DNA of 64,000 nucleotides from Persephonella sp964519345 (lineage in GTDB: Bacteria; Aquificota; Aquificia; Aquificales; Hydrogenothermaceae), in NCBI GenBank assembly GCA_964519345.1, contig CAZFKX010000020.1, positions 14,781 through 78,780 of the forward strand, read 5' to 3'. Under the pieces are notes generated by a model. It was not told the origin of the DNA and made no database searches. It was given only the letters and a program-made list of their open reading frames with translations. The position numbers were made by a program, and so were the translations under genes. How positions within the stretch are numbered: position 1 is the stretch's first letter; each line of letters begins with the position of its first letter. This document shows, in pieces, positions 52,297 through 60,623 of this stretch.

Positions 52297-53937
52297 ATGG
52301 CAGGAAAGATGATAGTTTATGGTGATGAGGCAAGATCTAAACTAAAAGCAGGTGTTGATAAATTAGCAAACGCCGTTAAGGTAACGCTTGGACCAAGAGG
52401 AAGAGAGGTAATACTTGAGAAAAAATGGGGATCACCGGCAGTAACAAAGGACGGTGTATCTGTTGCTAAAGAGATAGAGCTTACAGATCCCCTTGAGAAT
52501 ATGGCTGCCCAGCTTGTAAAAGAGGTTGCTTCAAAAACGGCTGATGTAGCCGGAGATGGTACAACAACAGCTACAATTTTAACTCAGGCTATTTATACAG
52601 AAGGACTGAAGGCTATTGCATCTGGTGCGAACCCTGTATATGTAAAAAGAGGTATTGATGAGGCTGTTAAGCATGTTGTTGAAGAGCTTAAGAAAATGTC
52701 CAAAGAGGTTAGCGGAAGAACTGAGATTGAGCAGGTTGCAACAATATCAGCAAACAACGATCCTGAGATAGGTAAAATAATTGCTGATGCTATGGAAAAA
52801 GTTGGAAAAGATGGAGTTATAACTGTTGAGGAATCAAAAACCTCTGAAACAACACTTGAAGTTGTTGAAGGTATGCAGTTTGATAGAGGATATCTGTCAC
52901 CGTACTTTGTTACAAATCCAGAAAAGATGGAGGCTGTTTTAGAAAATCCATACATACTTATCTATGAGAAGAAGATAAGCAATATAAGGGAGCTTTTACC
53001 TGTACTTGAAAAGGTTGTTCAGACAAATAGACCTCTTCTCATAATAGCTGAAGATGTAGAAGGTGAAGCTCTCGCAACACTTGTTGTTAACAACATAAAA
53101 GGTGTTTTAAAGGTATGTGCTGTTAAAGCACCAGGATTTGGAGAAAGAAGAAAGGCTATGCTCCAGGATATAGCAATACTTACAGGTGGACAGGCTATAA
53201 CTGAGGATCTTGGAATAAAACTTGAAAATGTTGATATTGATATGTTGGGACAGGCTGATAAAGTTGTTGTTGATAAAGACAACACAACAATAATAGGTGG
53301 AAAAGGAAATACAGACGATATAAAGGCAAGAATTGAACAGATAAAAGCTCAGATAGAGACTACAACATCAGATTATGACAGAGAAAAACTTCAGGAGAGA
53401 CTTGCGAAACTCTCAGGCGGCGTTGCTATCATAAGGGTAGGTGCTGCTACAGAGGCTGAACTTAAGGAGAAAAAAGACAGGGTTGATGATGCTGTCCATG
53501 CTACAAAAGCTGCTGTTGAAGAAGGAATAGTTCCAGGTGGAGGTGTTGCACTTTACAGAGCTTCAAGAGTACTTTGCGACCTTAAGGAAGAAAATACTGA
53601 TAAAAAATGGGGAATTGATATAGTAAAAAATGCATGTAAGGTTCCACTTAAGCAGATTGCTTATAACGCCGGATTTGATGGTTCTGTAGTTCTTGAAAAA
53701 GTTAAAGCTAATGATGATGTGAACTATGGATTTGATGCTGCGACGGGAGAGTATGTTGATATGATAAAGGCGGGTATTATAGATCCAACTAAAGTTGTAA
53801 GAATTGCTGTCCAGAATGCAGCGTCAATAGCGGGAACAATGCTGACAGCTGAGGCTCTTGTTGCTGAAATTCCTGAAAAAGAGGAGAAAACACCTGGAGC
53901 AGGAGCTGGGGCAGGAATGGAAGATATGGGATTCTAA
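52297..53937 (+). CDS. groL: Chaperonin GroEL
   Basis: Tetradecameric folding chaperonin of 546 residues. All hallmarks are present: V-T-L-G-P-R-G-R, K-D-G-V-S-V-A-K-E-I, D-V-A-G-D-G-T-T-T-A-T with the ATPase aspartate, A-A-V-E-E-G-I-V-P-G-G-G and the flexible C-terminal tail ending G-M-E-D-M-G-F (a shorter GGM tail than in E. coli). AAAGGAGG precedes the ATG. Second gene of the groES-groEL operon, ended by a strong hairpin terminator. Confidence 0.98.
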   Translation: MAGKMIVYGDEARSKLKAGVDKLANAVKVTLGPRGREVILEKKWGSPAVTKDGVSVAKEIELTDPLENMAAQLVKEVASKTADVAGDGTTTATILTQAIYTEGLKAIASGANPVYVKRGIDEAVKHVVEELKKMSKEVSGRTEIEQVATISANNDPEIGKIIADAMEKVGKDGVITVEESKTSETTLEVVEGMQFDRGYLSPYFVTNPEKMEAVLENPYILIYEKKISNIRELLPVLEKVVQTNRPLLIIAEDVEGEALATLVVNNIKGVLKVCAVKAPGFGERRKAMLQDIAILTGGQAITEDLGIKLENVDIDMLGQADKVVVDKDNTTIIGGKGNTDDIKARIEQIKAQIETTTSDYDREKLQERLAKLSGGVAIIRVGAATEAELKEKKDRVDDAVHATKAAVEEGIVPGGGVALYRASRVLCDLKEENTDKKWGIDIVKNACKVPLKQIAYNAGFDGSVVLEKVKANDDVNYGFDAATGEYVDMIKAGIIDPTKVVRIAVQNAASIAGTMLTAEALVAEIPEKEEKTPGAGAGAGMEDMGF

Positions 53938-53956
53938 TAATCCTGATTTATAGATC

Positions 53957-53985
53957 AAAGCCCCCTTTAAAGGGGGCTTTTTTTA
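53957..53985 (+). terminator. Rho-independent terminator after groEL
   Basis: AAAGCCCCC and GGGGGCTTT form a perfect 9-bp stem around TTTAAA, followed by a run of T residues. A textbook intrinsic terminator, 20 bases past the groEL stop. Confidence 0.93.
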
Positions 53986-54101
53986 TTTGTGCACATTATA
54001 TGTTCATCTGTCAGATTTATCTGCATAAATGTAGTGCATCCCAATATATTTAAAGTCTCAATATCCCCCCTTCATTATTGATTATCAATCATATCTCGGT
54101 T

Positions 54102-54119
54102 TTGGTATGCATTTTGCTT
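54102..54119 (+). promoter_or_regulatory. Sigma-54 (RpoN) promoter of glnB-amtB
   Basis: TTGGTATGCATTTTGCTT contains GG (54104-54105) and GC (54116-54117) separated by exactly 10 bases, as in the -24/-12 consensus TGGCAC-N5-TTGC. The start codon is 42 bases after the -12 element. This implies activation by an NtrC-type enhancer-binding protein; I could not identify its binding site with confidence in the 100 bases upstream. Confidence 0.7.
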
Positions 54120-54158
54120 TTTTAATTGTGGCTTTAATAGACAAAAGGAGGTCTGATT

Positions 54159-54497
54159 ATGAAAAAGATTGAGGCTATTATCAAGCCTTTCAAACTTGAT
54201 GAGGTAAAAGATGCTGTTTCAGAAATAGGAACCTTTGGAATCACGGTAACAGAAGTTAAGGGTTTTGGAAGGCAAAAAGGTCATACTGAGCTTTACAGAG
54301 GAGCTGAATATGTTATTGATTTTCTGCCAAAAATTAAGATTGAGATTGTTGTTGATGATTCTATGGTTGAGAAGGTTGTTGAGGCCATTATGAATGCTGC
54401 AAGAACCGGTAAGGTTGGTGATGGAAAGATTTTTATAACACCTGTAGAAGATGCCGTAAGAATAAGAACGGGAGAGAGGGGCGTTGAGGCTCTGTAA
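54159..54497 (+). CDS. glnB: Nitrogen regulatory protein P-II
   Basis: Trimeric signal protein that reports 2-oxoglutarate, ATP/ADP and glutamine status. The 112-residue product starts M-K-K-I-E-A-I-I-K-P-F-K-L. It has the T-loop Y46-R-G-A-E-Y51-V-I-D-F with the uridylylation tyrosine at position 51, and the C-terminal signature G-K-V-G-D-G-K-I-F-I. Linkage to amtB suggests the GlnK role of docking on the transporter. The strong site AAAGGAGG precedes the ATG. It is the first gene behind the sigma-54 promoter. Confidence 0.96.
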   Translation: MKKIEAIIKPFKLDEVKDAVSEIGTFGITVTEVKGFGRQKGHTELYRGAEYVIDFLPKIKIEIVVDDSMVEKVVEAIMNAARTGKVGDGKIFITPVEDAVRIRTGERGVEAL

Positions 54498-54528
54498 AAA
54501 ATATTTATCAGTTAAAGGAGGTTCTGTA

Positions 54529-55827
54529 ATGAGAATAAGACTGTTTTCCCTTTTAGGAAGTTTAATTCCTGCCATATCTTTTGCTGAAGAGGCTAAGCTT
54601 GATACTGGCGATACTGCATGGATGATAGTTGCTACAGCTTTTGTTGTTCTTATGTCAATAGGAGGCTTGACGCTTTTTTATGGGGGTATGACAAGAACGA
54701 AAAATATACTAAATACCGTTATGATGGTTTTTCTTGCTTACGCTACGGCAACGGTTGTATGGGTTTTATGGGGATATTCTCTTGCGTTTACAGACGGTGA
54801 AGGTGCTGTTTATAACTTTGTAGGAGATCTAAGTAAGATTTTACTTTCAGGCATAAGTTATACAGATCTGAGCGGAACTTATCCTGAGTTTGTGTTTATA
54901 GCCTTTCAAGGAACGTTTGCTGCTATTACGGCTGCTCTTATATCAGGTGCTGCTATAGAGAGAATGAAATTTTCAACATGGCTAATTTTTGTTGTTCTGT
55001 GGGTTACAGCCGTTTATGCTCCTATAGCCCATGTTGTATGGGGAGGCGGTTTTCTGTTTGATGCTGGAGCCCTTGATTTTGCAGGAGGAACAGTTGTTCA
55101 TATAAATGCAGGTATTGCCGGTCTTGTTCTTGCTATTCTTCTTGGCAAAAGAAAAGATTATGGAAAAACGGCTATACTTCCCTCTTCAGTAATCCTTACC
55201 CTTCTTGGAGCAGCTTTGCTCTGGTTTGGCTGGTTTGGATTTAACGCAGGTTCTGCATTCGGAGCAAATGATGTTGCTGGCGTTGCTTTACTAACGACAA
55301 ATGTCGCAACAGCCATGGGTGTTATATCATGGACTCTTACAGAATGGATAGCAGCAAAAAAACCCACTCTGCTTGGTGCTGCATCTGGAGCTATAGCAGG
55401 TCTTGTTGCGATTACTCCTGCGGCAGGTTTTGTTGATGCAAAAGGGGCGATTGTAATAGGCTTTGTTGCTGGAATTGTTGGCTGGTTCGGTGTATTTGTT
55501 CTAAAGAAAACACTCGGTTATGACGATTCCCTTGATGCTTTTGGTATTCACGGTCTTGCAGGAATATGGGGAGCTATTGCAACAGGATTCTTCGCACTTC
55601 AATCCCTTGCATGGGAAGGAAGTCCTCTTAAAGATAACGGCGACAGGATTGCCCAGATTATGGTTCAGGTAGAGTCTGTGGTATTTACCATTATTTATAC
55701 TGCTGTGGCTACAGCTGTTGTTTATTTTATAGCATCTATTATTACTAAAGGTGGAAGGGTTGATGACGAAACAGAAACTATGGGTCTTGATGAGGCAGTT
55801 CACGGTGAAAGAGGATTTAATCTTTAA
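54529..55827 (+). CDS. amtB: Ammonium transporter AmtB
   Basis: Trimeric ammonium channel of the inner membrane, 432 residues with a cleavable-looking N terminus (ending I-S-F-A-E-E-A) and about eleven membrane segments. Family motifs: T-L-F-Y-G-G-M-T-R-T-K-N-I-L-N-T, D-F-A-G-G-T-V-V-H-I-N-A-G with the first pore histidine, W-F-G-W-F-G-F-N-A-G-S-A, and D-A-F-G-I-H-G-L-A-G-I-W-G with the second. I start at ATG 54529 because AAAGGAGG ends 7 bases before it; the longer frame from TTG 54484 would add 15 residues before the signal. PII partner lies just upstream. Confidence 0.96.
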   Translation: MRIRLFSLLGSLIPAISFAEEAKLDTGDTAWMIVATAFVVLMSIGGLTLFYGGMTRTKNILNTVMMVFLAYATATVVWVLWGYSLAFTDGEGAVYNFVGDLSKILLSGISYTDLSGTYPEFVFIAFQGTFAAITAALISGAAIERMKFSTWLIFVVLWVTAVYAPIAHVVWGGGFLFDAGALDFAGGTVVHINAGIAGLVLAILLGKRKDYGKTAILPSSVILTLLGAALLWFGWFGFNAGSAFGANDVAGVALLTTNVATAMGVISWTLTEWIAAKKPTLLGAASGAIAGLVAITPAAGFVDAKGAIVIGFVAGIVGWFGVFVLKKTLGYDDSLDAFGIHGLAGIWGAIATGFFALQSLAWEGSPLKDNGDRIAQIMVQVESVVFTIIYTAVATAVVYFIASIITKGGRVDDETETMGLDEAVHGERGFNL

Positions 55828-55873
55828 ATCTGGTAAAATATATTAGATACAAACAAATCTCAGGAGGTAAAGT

Positions 55874-56869
55874 ATGAGGAAAGTTTTAGGAAGTCTCGCT
55901 GTAGCCGGACTTGTTTTGAGTTCTGCTTATGCAGGAAGTTTAACTGTTGCAAACTCTGATCTTAAAATGACTGGGGCTGTAACAGCAGGATATTTTTATG
56001 CAACAAACGAAGGAGCAGGTAAAAATAATGACTATTTTACTGTTTCAAATTTCTCAGTGGGTTTAAAATCAAAAGATAAGGGAACCATAGGATTTGTAGG
56101 TTATTTTGGATCCAACACATGGGATGGTCTCCTTGGAAGAACAAAGAACAAATTTAAGGTTAAGTATGCCTGGGTATCTATAAATCCTGTAAAAGGTCTG
56201 ACTGTGGATGCAGGACTTTTAACAACTAATATAGGATATGAGCTTTACCACTCGTACCAGAATTTAAACTACACATTCGGTATGGTTTGGAATGCACAGC
56301 CTGTAACTTATCCCGGTGCGAGGGCTACATACTCTGTTGCTGAAGGTATTGATGTTTATGCAGAGTACAACCAGGACAGTACTTTTGGTCAGAGCGATTC
56401 TGTTGCGGTAGGATCTTTAGGATCTGTTGGAGGAATAGATTATGCAGTATCTTATTATGACGGAAATGGGACACAGAACCTTATAGATGTTGTTTTAAGT
56501 TATGCATTGGCTGGAATGGATGTAGGCGTTAATCTTGATTACCACTGGTTAGATGATAGTGCGAAAGCTCCTGGAGCTGATGATACGGCTTACGGAGTTG
56601 CTGTTTATCTAAATCCTTCTTTAGGACAAGGCGTTACAGTACCGGTAAGACTTGAGTATGTAAATCAGGGAACAAGCGGAATATACGGAGGAATTGGAGA
56701 ATCAGCTTATTCTGTAACAGTTACGCCTACGTACAAGCCTACGGATAACACATATATAAGATGCGAGCTTGCGTATGTTTCTACAGATGCGAATGCTTTT
56801 TCCGATGATAAAGGCAATCCTAAGGATAATAAAACATTCTTAGGATTTGAAGCTGGATTCCTGTTCTAA
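55874..56869 (+). CDS. Outer-membrane beta-barrel porin
   Basis: A 331-residue exported protein: signal peptide (M-R-K-V-L-G-S-L-A-V-A-G-L-V-L-S-S-A-Y-A), then alternating aromatic/polar beta strands rich in G, Y and N, ending in a C-terminal strand F-L-G-F-E-A-G-F-L-F with the terminal Phe that marks outer-membrane barrels. Substrate unknown. It follows amtB by 46 bases with no terminator between, so it may share the nitrogen-regulated transcript and admit ammonium or other nitrogen sources. CAGGAGGT precedes the ATG. Confidence 0.83.
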   Translation: MRKVLGSLAVAGLVLSSAYAGSLTVANSDLKMTGAVTAGYFYATNEGAGKNNDYFTVSNFSVGLKSKDKGTIGFVGYFGSNTWDGLLGRTKNKFKVKYAWVSINPVKGLTVDAGLLTTNIGYELYHSYQNLNYTFGMVWNAQPVTYPGARATYSVAEGIDVYAEYNQDSTFGQSDSVAVGSLGSVGGIDYAVSYYDGNGTQNLIDVVLSYALAGMDVGVNLDYHWLDDSAKAPGADDTAYGVAVYLNPSLGQGVTVPVRLEYVNQGTSGIYGGIGESAYSVTVTPTYKPTDNTYIRCELAYVSTDANAFSDDKGNPKDNKTFLGFEAGFLF

Positions 56870-56875
56870 ATTTTT

Positions 56876-56896
56876 AGGGGCTTTTGCCCCTTTTAT
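56876..56896 (+). terminator. Terminator 1 after the porin gene
   Basis: AGGGGC-TTTT-GCCCCT followed by TTTTAT: a 6-bp GC-rich hairpin with a U-tract, 6 bases after the stop codon. Confidence 0.85.
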
Positions 56897-56924
56897 CCTG
56901 CTGATGCTGAGCTCATCACCTTTG

Positions 56925-56946
56925 AAGGGCTTTTTGCCCTTTTCTT
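56925..56946 (+). terminator. Terminator 2 after the porin gene
   Basis: AAGGGC-TTTTT-GCCCTT followed by TTCTT. A second hairpin of nearly the same design 50 bases after the first, making a tandem terminator that insulates comEC. Confidence 0.75.
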
Positions 56947-56983
56947 AATCTGATTTTATATTTAAAATAAAAATGGTTTAATA

Positions 56984-58723
56984 TTGCATACGCCATTCTT
57001 TCTTCCTTTTATTTTTCTGTCTGCAGGTGTTCTTTTTTACAGTCTTACAGAAATTTCTTTATCTATATATATCCCTTTGATATTTTTTGCGGTGGCTTTT
57101 TTGTTTAGAGAAACTTCTGGATTTTTTGCTTTTCTTATCGGGATATTTTTAACTGGTATTTTTATCTCAAAAAAGGAGAGCTTTCCGCTGGTAAAAGAAT
57201 ATGGATCATTTATTAGCTGTACCGTCAGTACGGTTCCAAAATACAGATCTGATGGAATATTTTTTAGGTGTAAGGTTGATAAATCTGAAATAAAGTCTTT
57301 AAATGGAAGGGAGATAGATGTTTTTATAAAAACCGATAGACCTTTCAATCAGGATATATTTTACAGATATAAAATCTCTTTTTTATCCTTTATAATCTAT
57401 AACGGCGAAAGCGTAAAGGCGTATCCTTCCAATGAATTTATAAGGGTTGAAGACAGAGGGGGTCTGTTTTCATATTTGTGGGATTTTAAAAGATTTTCAA
57501 TCATGAGCTTTGATGACAAAACCGATGACAAAGATCTTTTTGCTCTTGGGCTTGCTCTTATATTTGGCGAGAAAGGTTTTATTGGGAGCAGTATGAAAGA
57601 TATGTTTATAGATTCAGGACTTACCCACTTACTTGCAATATCAGGTCTTCATATAGGAATAATAGTATCTATAATATTCTTCCTGTTTTCTTTCTGGGGA
57701 AAGAGAGCCGTTTATACATTAACAGCTTTAATTCTGTCTGTTTATCCTGTTTTTACAGGATTTCATATACCTGTCCTCAGAGCTTCTGTTATGGGAATAA
57801 TATATATACTTTCTAAGCTTAAGTATGTGTATATAAATCCTTTAAATATTCTTTTTTTTGTGGCTTTTGTTGTTGTTCTTTTATCGCCCTACTCTATATT
57901 TAAGCCAGGATTTCAACTTTCTTTTATTGCCGTTTTTGGAATACTGATCTCTCTGAAACACCTGAATACAGAAAGGAAAAGCAGTTTAAATAATTTCTTT
58001 TACTCAGTTTTTTTTATTTCTGCAGTTGCTGTTTTATTTACTATGCCTGTAGTTATTTATCATTTTGGAAAGTTTTCTCCTATATCTGTGGTTTCAACGC
58101 CTTTTGGGATGATCTTTCTTTATCCTTATCTTTTATTTTCCGTTATAAATCTTTTTACATTTTTTAGTATTGAGCCTTTTGTATATCTTATGAATATATT
58201 CGGTAATTTTTTTATAAAAAATGCACAGGTATTTGACAGTTTTAAGCTTTTTTCATCAGGATATAGCCCATCAGAATTGTCAGTTTTCCTGTATATATCT
58301 ATACTGTCTTTTCTTATAATGGCAAGAATTAATGTATATATAAGGCTTCTGTTGATATCTTTTTTGGTTATGGTATTTTTACAAACTTCCAAGACCGATA
58401 TTGACGGGTATATGGTTTACAGCTTTAAAGGTAAGAAAAAACCTGATGTTCTTCTTATTACACAGGATAGGAAATGCTTTGTTTACTGGGTTAAAGAAAG
58501 ATACAGAATAAAAATCCTGATGGATAGATACTCATGTAGAAAGAGATTTCTCCTTGTTAGGAAAAACAGGTATTTTGTTGAGTTTGATGATTATATCCTT
58601 CCTGGGGATAAAAAGTATGATGTTGGTTTTGTAGAGAAAAAGGGAGATCTTATTCTAAAGATTAAAAACAGATCACTCCTTATTAGAAATACGGATAATA
58701 TCTATAATTTCAGTAATTTGTAA
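56984..58723 (+). CDS. comEC: ComEC/Rec2-family DNA-uptake channel, lacking the C-terminal nuclease-like domain
   Basis: Inner-membrane channel protein for transforming DNA. The 579-residue product has N-terminal hydrophobic helices, a short OB-like extracytoplasmic part (about 70-150) and the Competence domain with H-L-L-A-I-S-G-L-H-I-G and I-P-V-L-R-A-S-V-M-G. After about residue 470 only ~100 residues remain, with no metallo-beta-lactamase H-x-H-x-D-H motif. The start appears to be TTG at 56984; a nearby ATG is out of frame and the ribosome site is weak. It overlaps the convergent small membrane gene by 14 bases. Confidence 0.87.
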   Translation: MHTPFFLPFIFLSAGVLFYSLTEISLSIYIPLIFFAVAFLFRETSGFFAFLIGIFLTGIFISKKESFPLVKEYGSFISCTVSTVPKYRSDGIFFRCKVDKSEIKSLNGREIDVFIKTDRPFNQDIFYRYKISFLSFIIYNGESVKAYPSNEFIRVEDRGGLFSYLWDFKRFSIMSFDDKTDDKDLFALGLALIFGEKGFIGSSMKDMFIDSGLTHLLAISGLHIGIIVSIIFFLFSFWGKRAVYTLTALILSVYPVFTGFHIPVLRASVMGIIYILSKLKYVYINPLNILFFVAFVVVLLSPYSIFKPGFQLSFIAVFGILISLKHLNTERKSSLNNFFYSVFFISAVAVLFTMPVVIYHFGKFSPISVVSTPFGMIFLYPYLLFSVINLFTFFSIEPFVYLMNIFGNFFIKNAQVFDSFKLFSSGYSPSELSVFLYISILSFLIMARINVYIRLLLISFLVMVFLQTSKTDIDGYMVYSFKGKKKPDVLLITQDRKCFVYWVKERYRIKILMDRYSCRKRFLLVRKNRYFVEFDDYILPGDKKYDVGFVEKKGDLILKIKNRSLLIRNTDNIYNFSNL

Positions 58724-59009
58724 AATAGATATAAGAAAAATATACAGCAGCTGCAAGAGATATAAGTAGTATAAGTTTAGATAGAAATTTGAAAGCCATG
58801 CCTGCCGCCCTTGCTGTAAGTAAAACAACAACAACTGCTGCAGCTATAAGGGCATACGTTCCTTCATCTGTCTGAAGCATATTTTTTACAGGTACAGGAA
58901 CCACCTTTTCAATACTTTTTTTTATCTCGGTTTTTTTCTGTTCAATACCTTTTTCTATCTTTTCCTTTATCTCCTCCTTATCTGCCTTATAAAGATCTTC
59001 AAAAGCCAT
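58710..59009 (-). CDS. Small helical membrane protein, function unknown
   Basis: A 99-residue protein of no family I recognise. Residues 1-40 form a highly charged amphipathic helix (E/K-rich, K-E-E-I-K-E-K-I-E-K), then P-V-P-V, then two adjacent hydrophobic helices (about 52-70 and 74-95). The layout recalls YqjD/ElaB-like or YtxH-like small membrane proteins but without convincing motifs. AAGGGGGA precedes the ATG, so it is probably well translated. It lies downstream of the methyltransferase and kdsC on the same strand. Confidence 0.65.
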   Translation of the reverse strand: MAFEDLYKADKEEIKEKIEKGIEQKKTEIKKSIEKVVPVPVKNMLQTDEGTYALIAAAVVVVLLTARAAGMAFKFLSKLILLISLAAAVYFSYIYFTNY

Positions 59010-59024
59010 AACTTATTCCCCCTT

Positions 59025-59576
59025 TTAGCATCTTTTAATCCCTACAAGCGAGGCAGTATAGGATGTCTCTCCTGTAGGTTTCCTTTTTTCCTTTTCTTCA
59101 TAAAATAATATATGGAGTTTTAGAAAGCTGTGTAGAAGTTCATTTCTCCTTAAAAAATAATCTTTTTTGATCTTTATTCCTTCTTCTAATAAGAAAGTTT
59201 CAAATATAAGAACTCCATTATCTTTAAGACCTTCTATTATCTGAGGAAAGAGTCTTCTATTAAGATAATTTATATTTAAAATAAGATCGTAACTTTTCTG
59301 TGGGATATTGAAATAGTCAAGGTCTTCATGGATAACGTTTATATTTTTGTGAAGTTTTTTAAGTTTTTCTACTGCAACATCAGAAAGTTCTACCGCATCG
59401 ACTATAAATCCTTTTTCGGCAAGGAAGAGGCTGTTTCTTCCAAGTCCTGCTGCTATATCAAGCGCTCTTCCTTTCCTGGAAATACTGTAAAATCTTTTGA
59501 GTATGCAGGAAGGTTCTTTCCATGGAAATTCTTCTTCCTTATATCTTATGTTCCATTTTTCTCTATCAGTCTCCAT
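59025..59576 (-). CDS. Class I SAM-dependent methyltransferase (TehB-like)
   Basis: A 183-residue Rossmann-fold methyltransferase. Motif I is A-L-D-I-A-A-G-L-G-R-N-S-L-F-L-A (about 39-54), motif II has V-D-A-V-E-L-S, and motif IV Y-D-L-I-L-N-I-N-Y-L. The N-terminal W-N-x-R-Y and F-P-W-K-E-P-S resemble the tellurite-resistance TehB / thiopurine-methyltransferase-like group. Substrate unknown. The ATG overlaps the kdsC 3' end by 11 bases, indicating an operon. Confidence 0.83.
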   Translation of the reverse strand: METDREKWNIRYKEEEFPWKEPSCILKRFYSISRKGRALDIAAGLGRNSLFLAEKGFIVDAVELSDVAVEKLKKLHKNINVIHEDLDYFNIPQKSYDLILNINYLNRRLFPQIIEGLKDNGVLIFETFLLEEGIKIKKDYFLRRNELLHSFLKLHILFYEEKEKRKPTGETSYTASLVGIKRC

Positions 59577-60099
59577 ATCTTAAAAATTCCTCTACAACCT
59601 TTTCTAATTTTCCCTGTAGATTAAGTATAAGTTCTGCAGTCTCTCTTACAGCTCCATCTCCTCCATCCCTTTTGGTTACGTAGATACACTCCTTCTTTAC
59701 GAGATCTGGGGCGGAAGGAACCGTTACAGGAAAATGTACAGCTTTTAAGACAGGAAGATCGTTGTAATCGTCTCCTATATAGAGGGCTTCTTCATCGTTA
59801 AATCCGTACTTTTTCTTAAGGTATCTATATATCTTTAATTTGTTGTCTGCATTCTGCAGCACCTCAGATATTTTAAGCTCTTGGGCTCTTCTTTTAACCA
59901 TATCAGAATTTCTTCCTGTTATTACTGCTGTTTTTATTCCAGATTTATGCAGGAGGGAAATTCCAAGCCCATCTTTCACATTGAAATTTTTAAGCTCATT
60001 CATTCTGCTGTCGTAGATTATTTTTCCGTCAGTCAATACACCATCTACATCCATGATGAACCATTTGATGTTTTGGGCTTTATGTTTTAGTATTTTCAT
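59566..60099 (-). CDS. kdsC: KDO-8-phosphate phosphatase (HAD superfamily)
   Basis: Releases KDO from KDO-8-phosphate, a step in lipopolysaccharide inner-core synthesis. The 177-residue HAD protein has the nucleophile motif F-I-M-D17-V-D19-G-V-L-T-D-G, G-L-G-I-S-L-L, T-G-R-N-S and Y-I-G-D-D-Y-N-D-L-P-V-L, with no cap domain, as in KdsC tetramers. The C-terminal G-G-x-G-A-V-R-E tail is also family-specific. Presence implies a KDO-containing LPS. First gene of a three-gene minus-strand group. Confidence 0.94.
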   Translation of the reverse strand: MKILKHKAQNIKWFIMDVDGVLTDGKIIYDSRMNELKNFNVKDGLGISLLHKSGIKTAVITGRNSDMVKRRAQELKISEVLQNADNKLKIYRYLKKKYGFNDEEALYIGDDYNDLPVLKAVHFPVTVPSAPDLVKKECIYVTKRDGGDGAVRETAELILNLQGKLEKVVEEFLRYGD

Positions 60100-60236
60100 T
60101 TGACACCTTATGGTAAATAGTGATTTAATTAATTATATTCATTTGCGAAAAGTTATTCAAAGATAACTGTATTTCTCATTTGTTTAAGTTTGTTATTTTT
60201 ATTAACGAAAAATAAAAAAAAGGAGGTCTTCAGGTT

Positions 60237-60623
60237 ATGAAAAGGTTTTTTAAGGTGGGAGCTGCAATAGGTATTTCTGCTCTCATTCTAACGGGATGTG
60301 CAACAAAAGATTATGTAGATGAACAGTTGGCACCAGTTAAGGAGAAGGTATCTTCCCTTGAGGATAGATTAAACTCACTTGAAAGCCAGATAAATTCTCT
60401 TAAGGAAAAAACAGATCTGAATGCTAAAGAGATAGAAGCTATAAAGAGAGAGCATGCGGAGATTAAAGCACAGCTTGAAAGACTCGATAGAATTGATGAA
60501 AAGGCCACGGACGCTTATAACAAAGCTGTTGCTAATGAACAGGCTATAAGAGATCTTGAAGAGAAGCTTAAGAGACAGTCTATGAATCTTGAAAGGGTTC
60601 TAAAGAAAGGAATCAGAAAGTAA
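60237..60623 (+). CDS. Coiled-coil lipoprotein (Lpp-like)
   Basis: A 128-residue lipoprotein: basic signal peptide with a lipobox I-L-T-G-C21, then a continuous heptad coiled coil to the C terminus (V-S-S-L-E-D-R-L-N-S-L-E-S-Q-I-N-S-L). It ends K-G-I-R-K. The plan is like Braun lipoprotein and other envelope spacers that trimerise; the terminal lysine could be attached to peptidoglycan, which is attractive because the convergent neighbour is an L,D-transpeptidase. A strong AAAAAGGAGGT site precedes the ATG. Confidence 0.82.
   Translation: MKRFFKVGAAIGISALILTGCATKDYVDEQLAPVKEKVSSLEDRLNSLESQINSLKEKTDLNAKEIEAIKREHAEIKAQLERLDRIDEKATDAYNKAVANEQAIRDLEEKLKRQSMNLERVLKKGIRK

Noticed and set aside
52593..53285. 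Two open frames of 120 and 88 codons on the minus strand
   Set aside because: They lie antisense to groEL, have Ser/Thr-rich low-complexity translations and no ribosome sites; they mirror groEL codon bias.
53986..54101. NtrC binding site upstream of glnB
   Set aside because: TGCAC (53990) and GTGCA (54034) are about 40 bases apart, too far for one NtrC dyad; no convincing enhancer was found.
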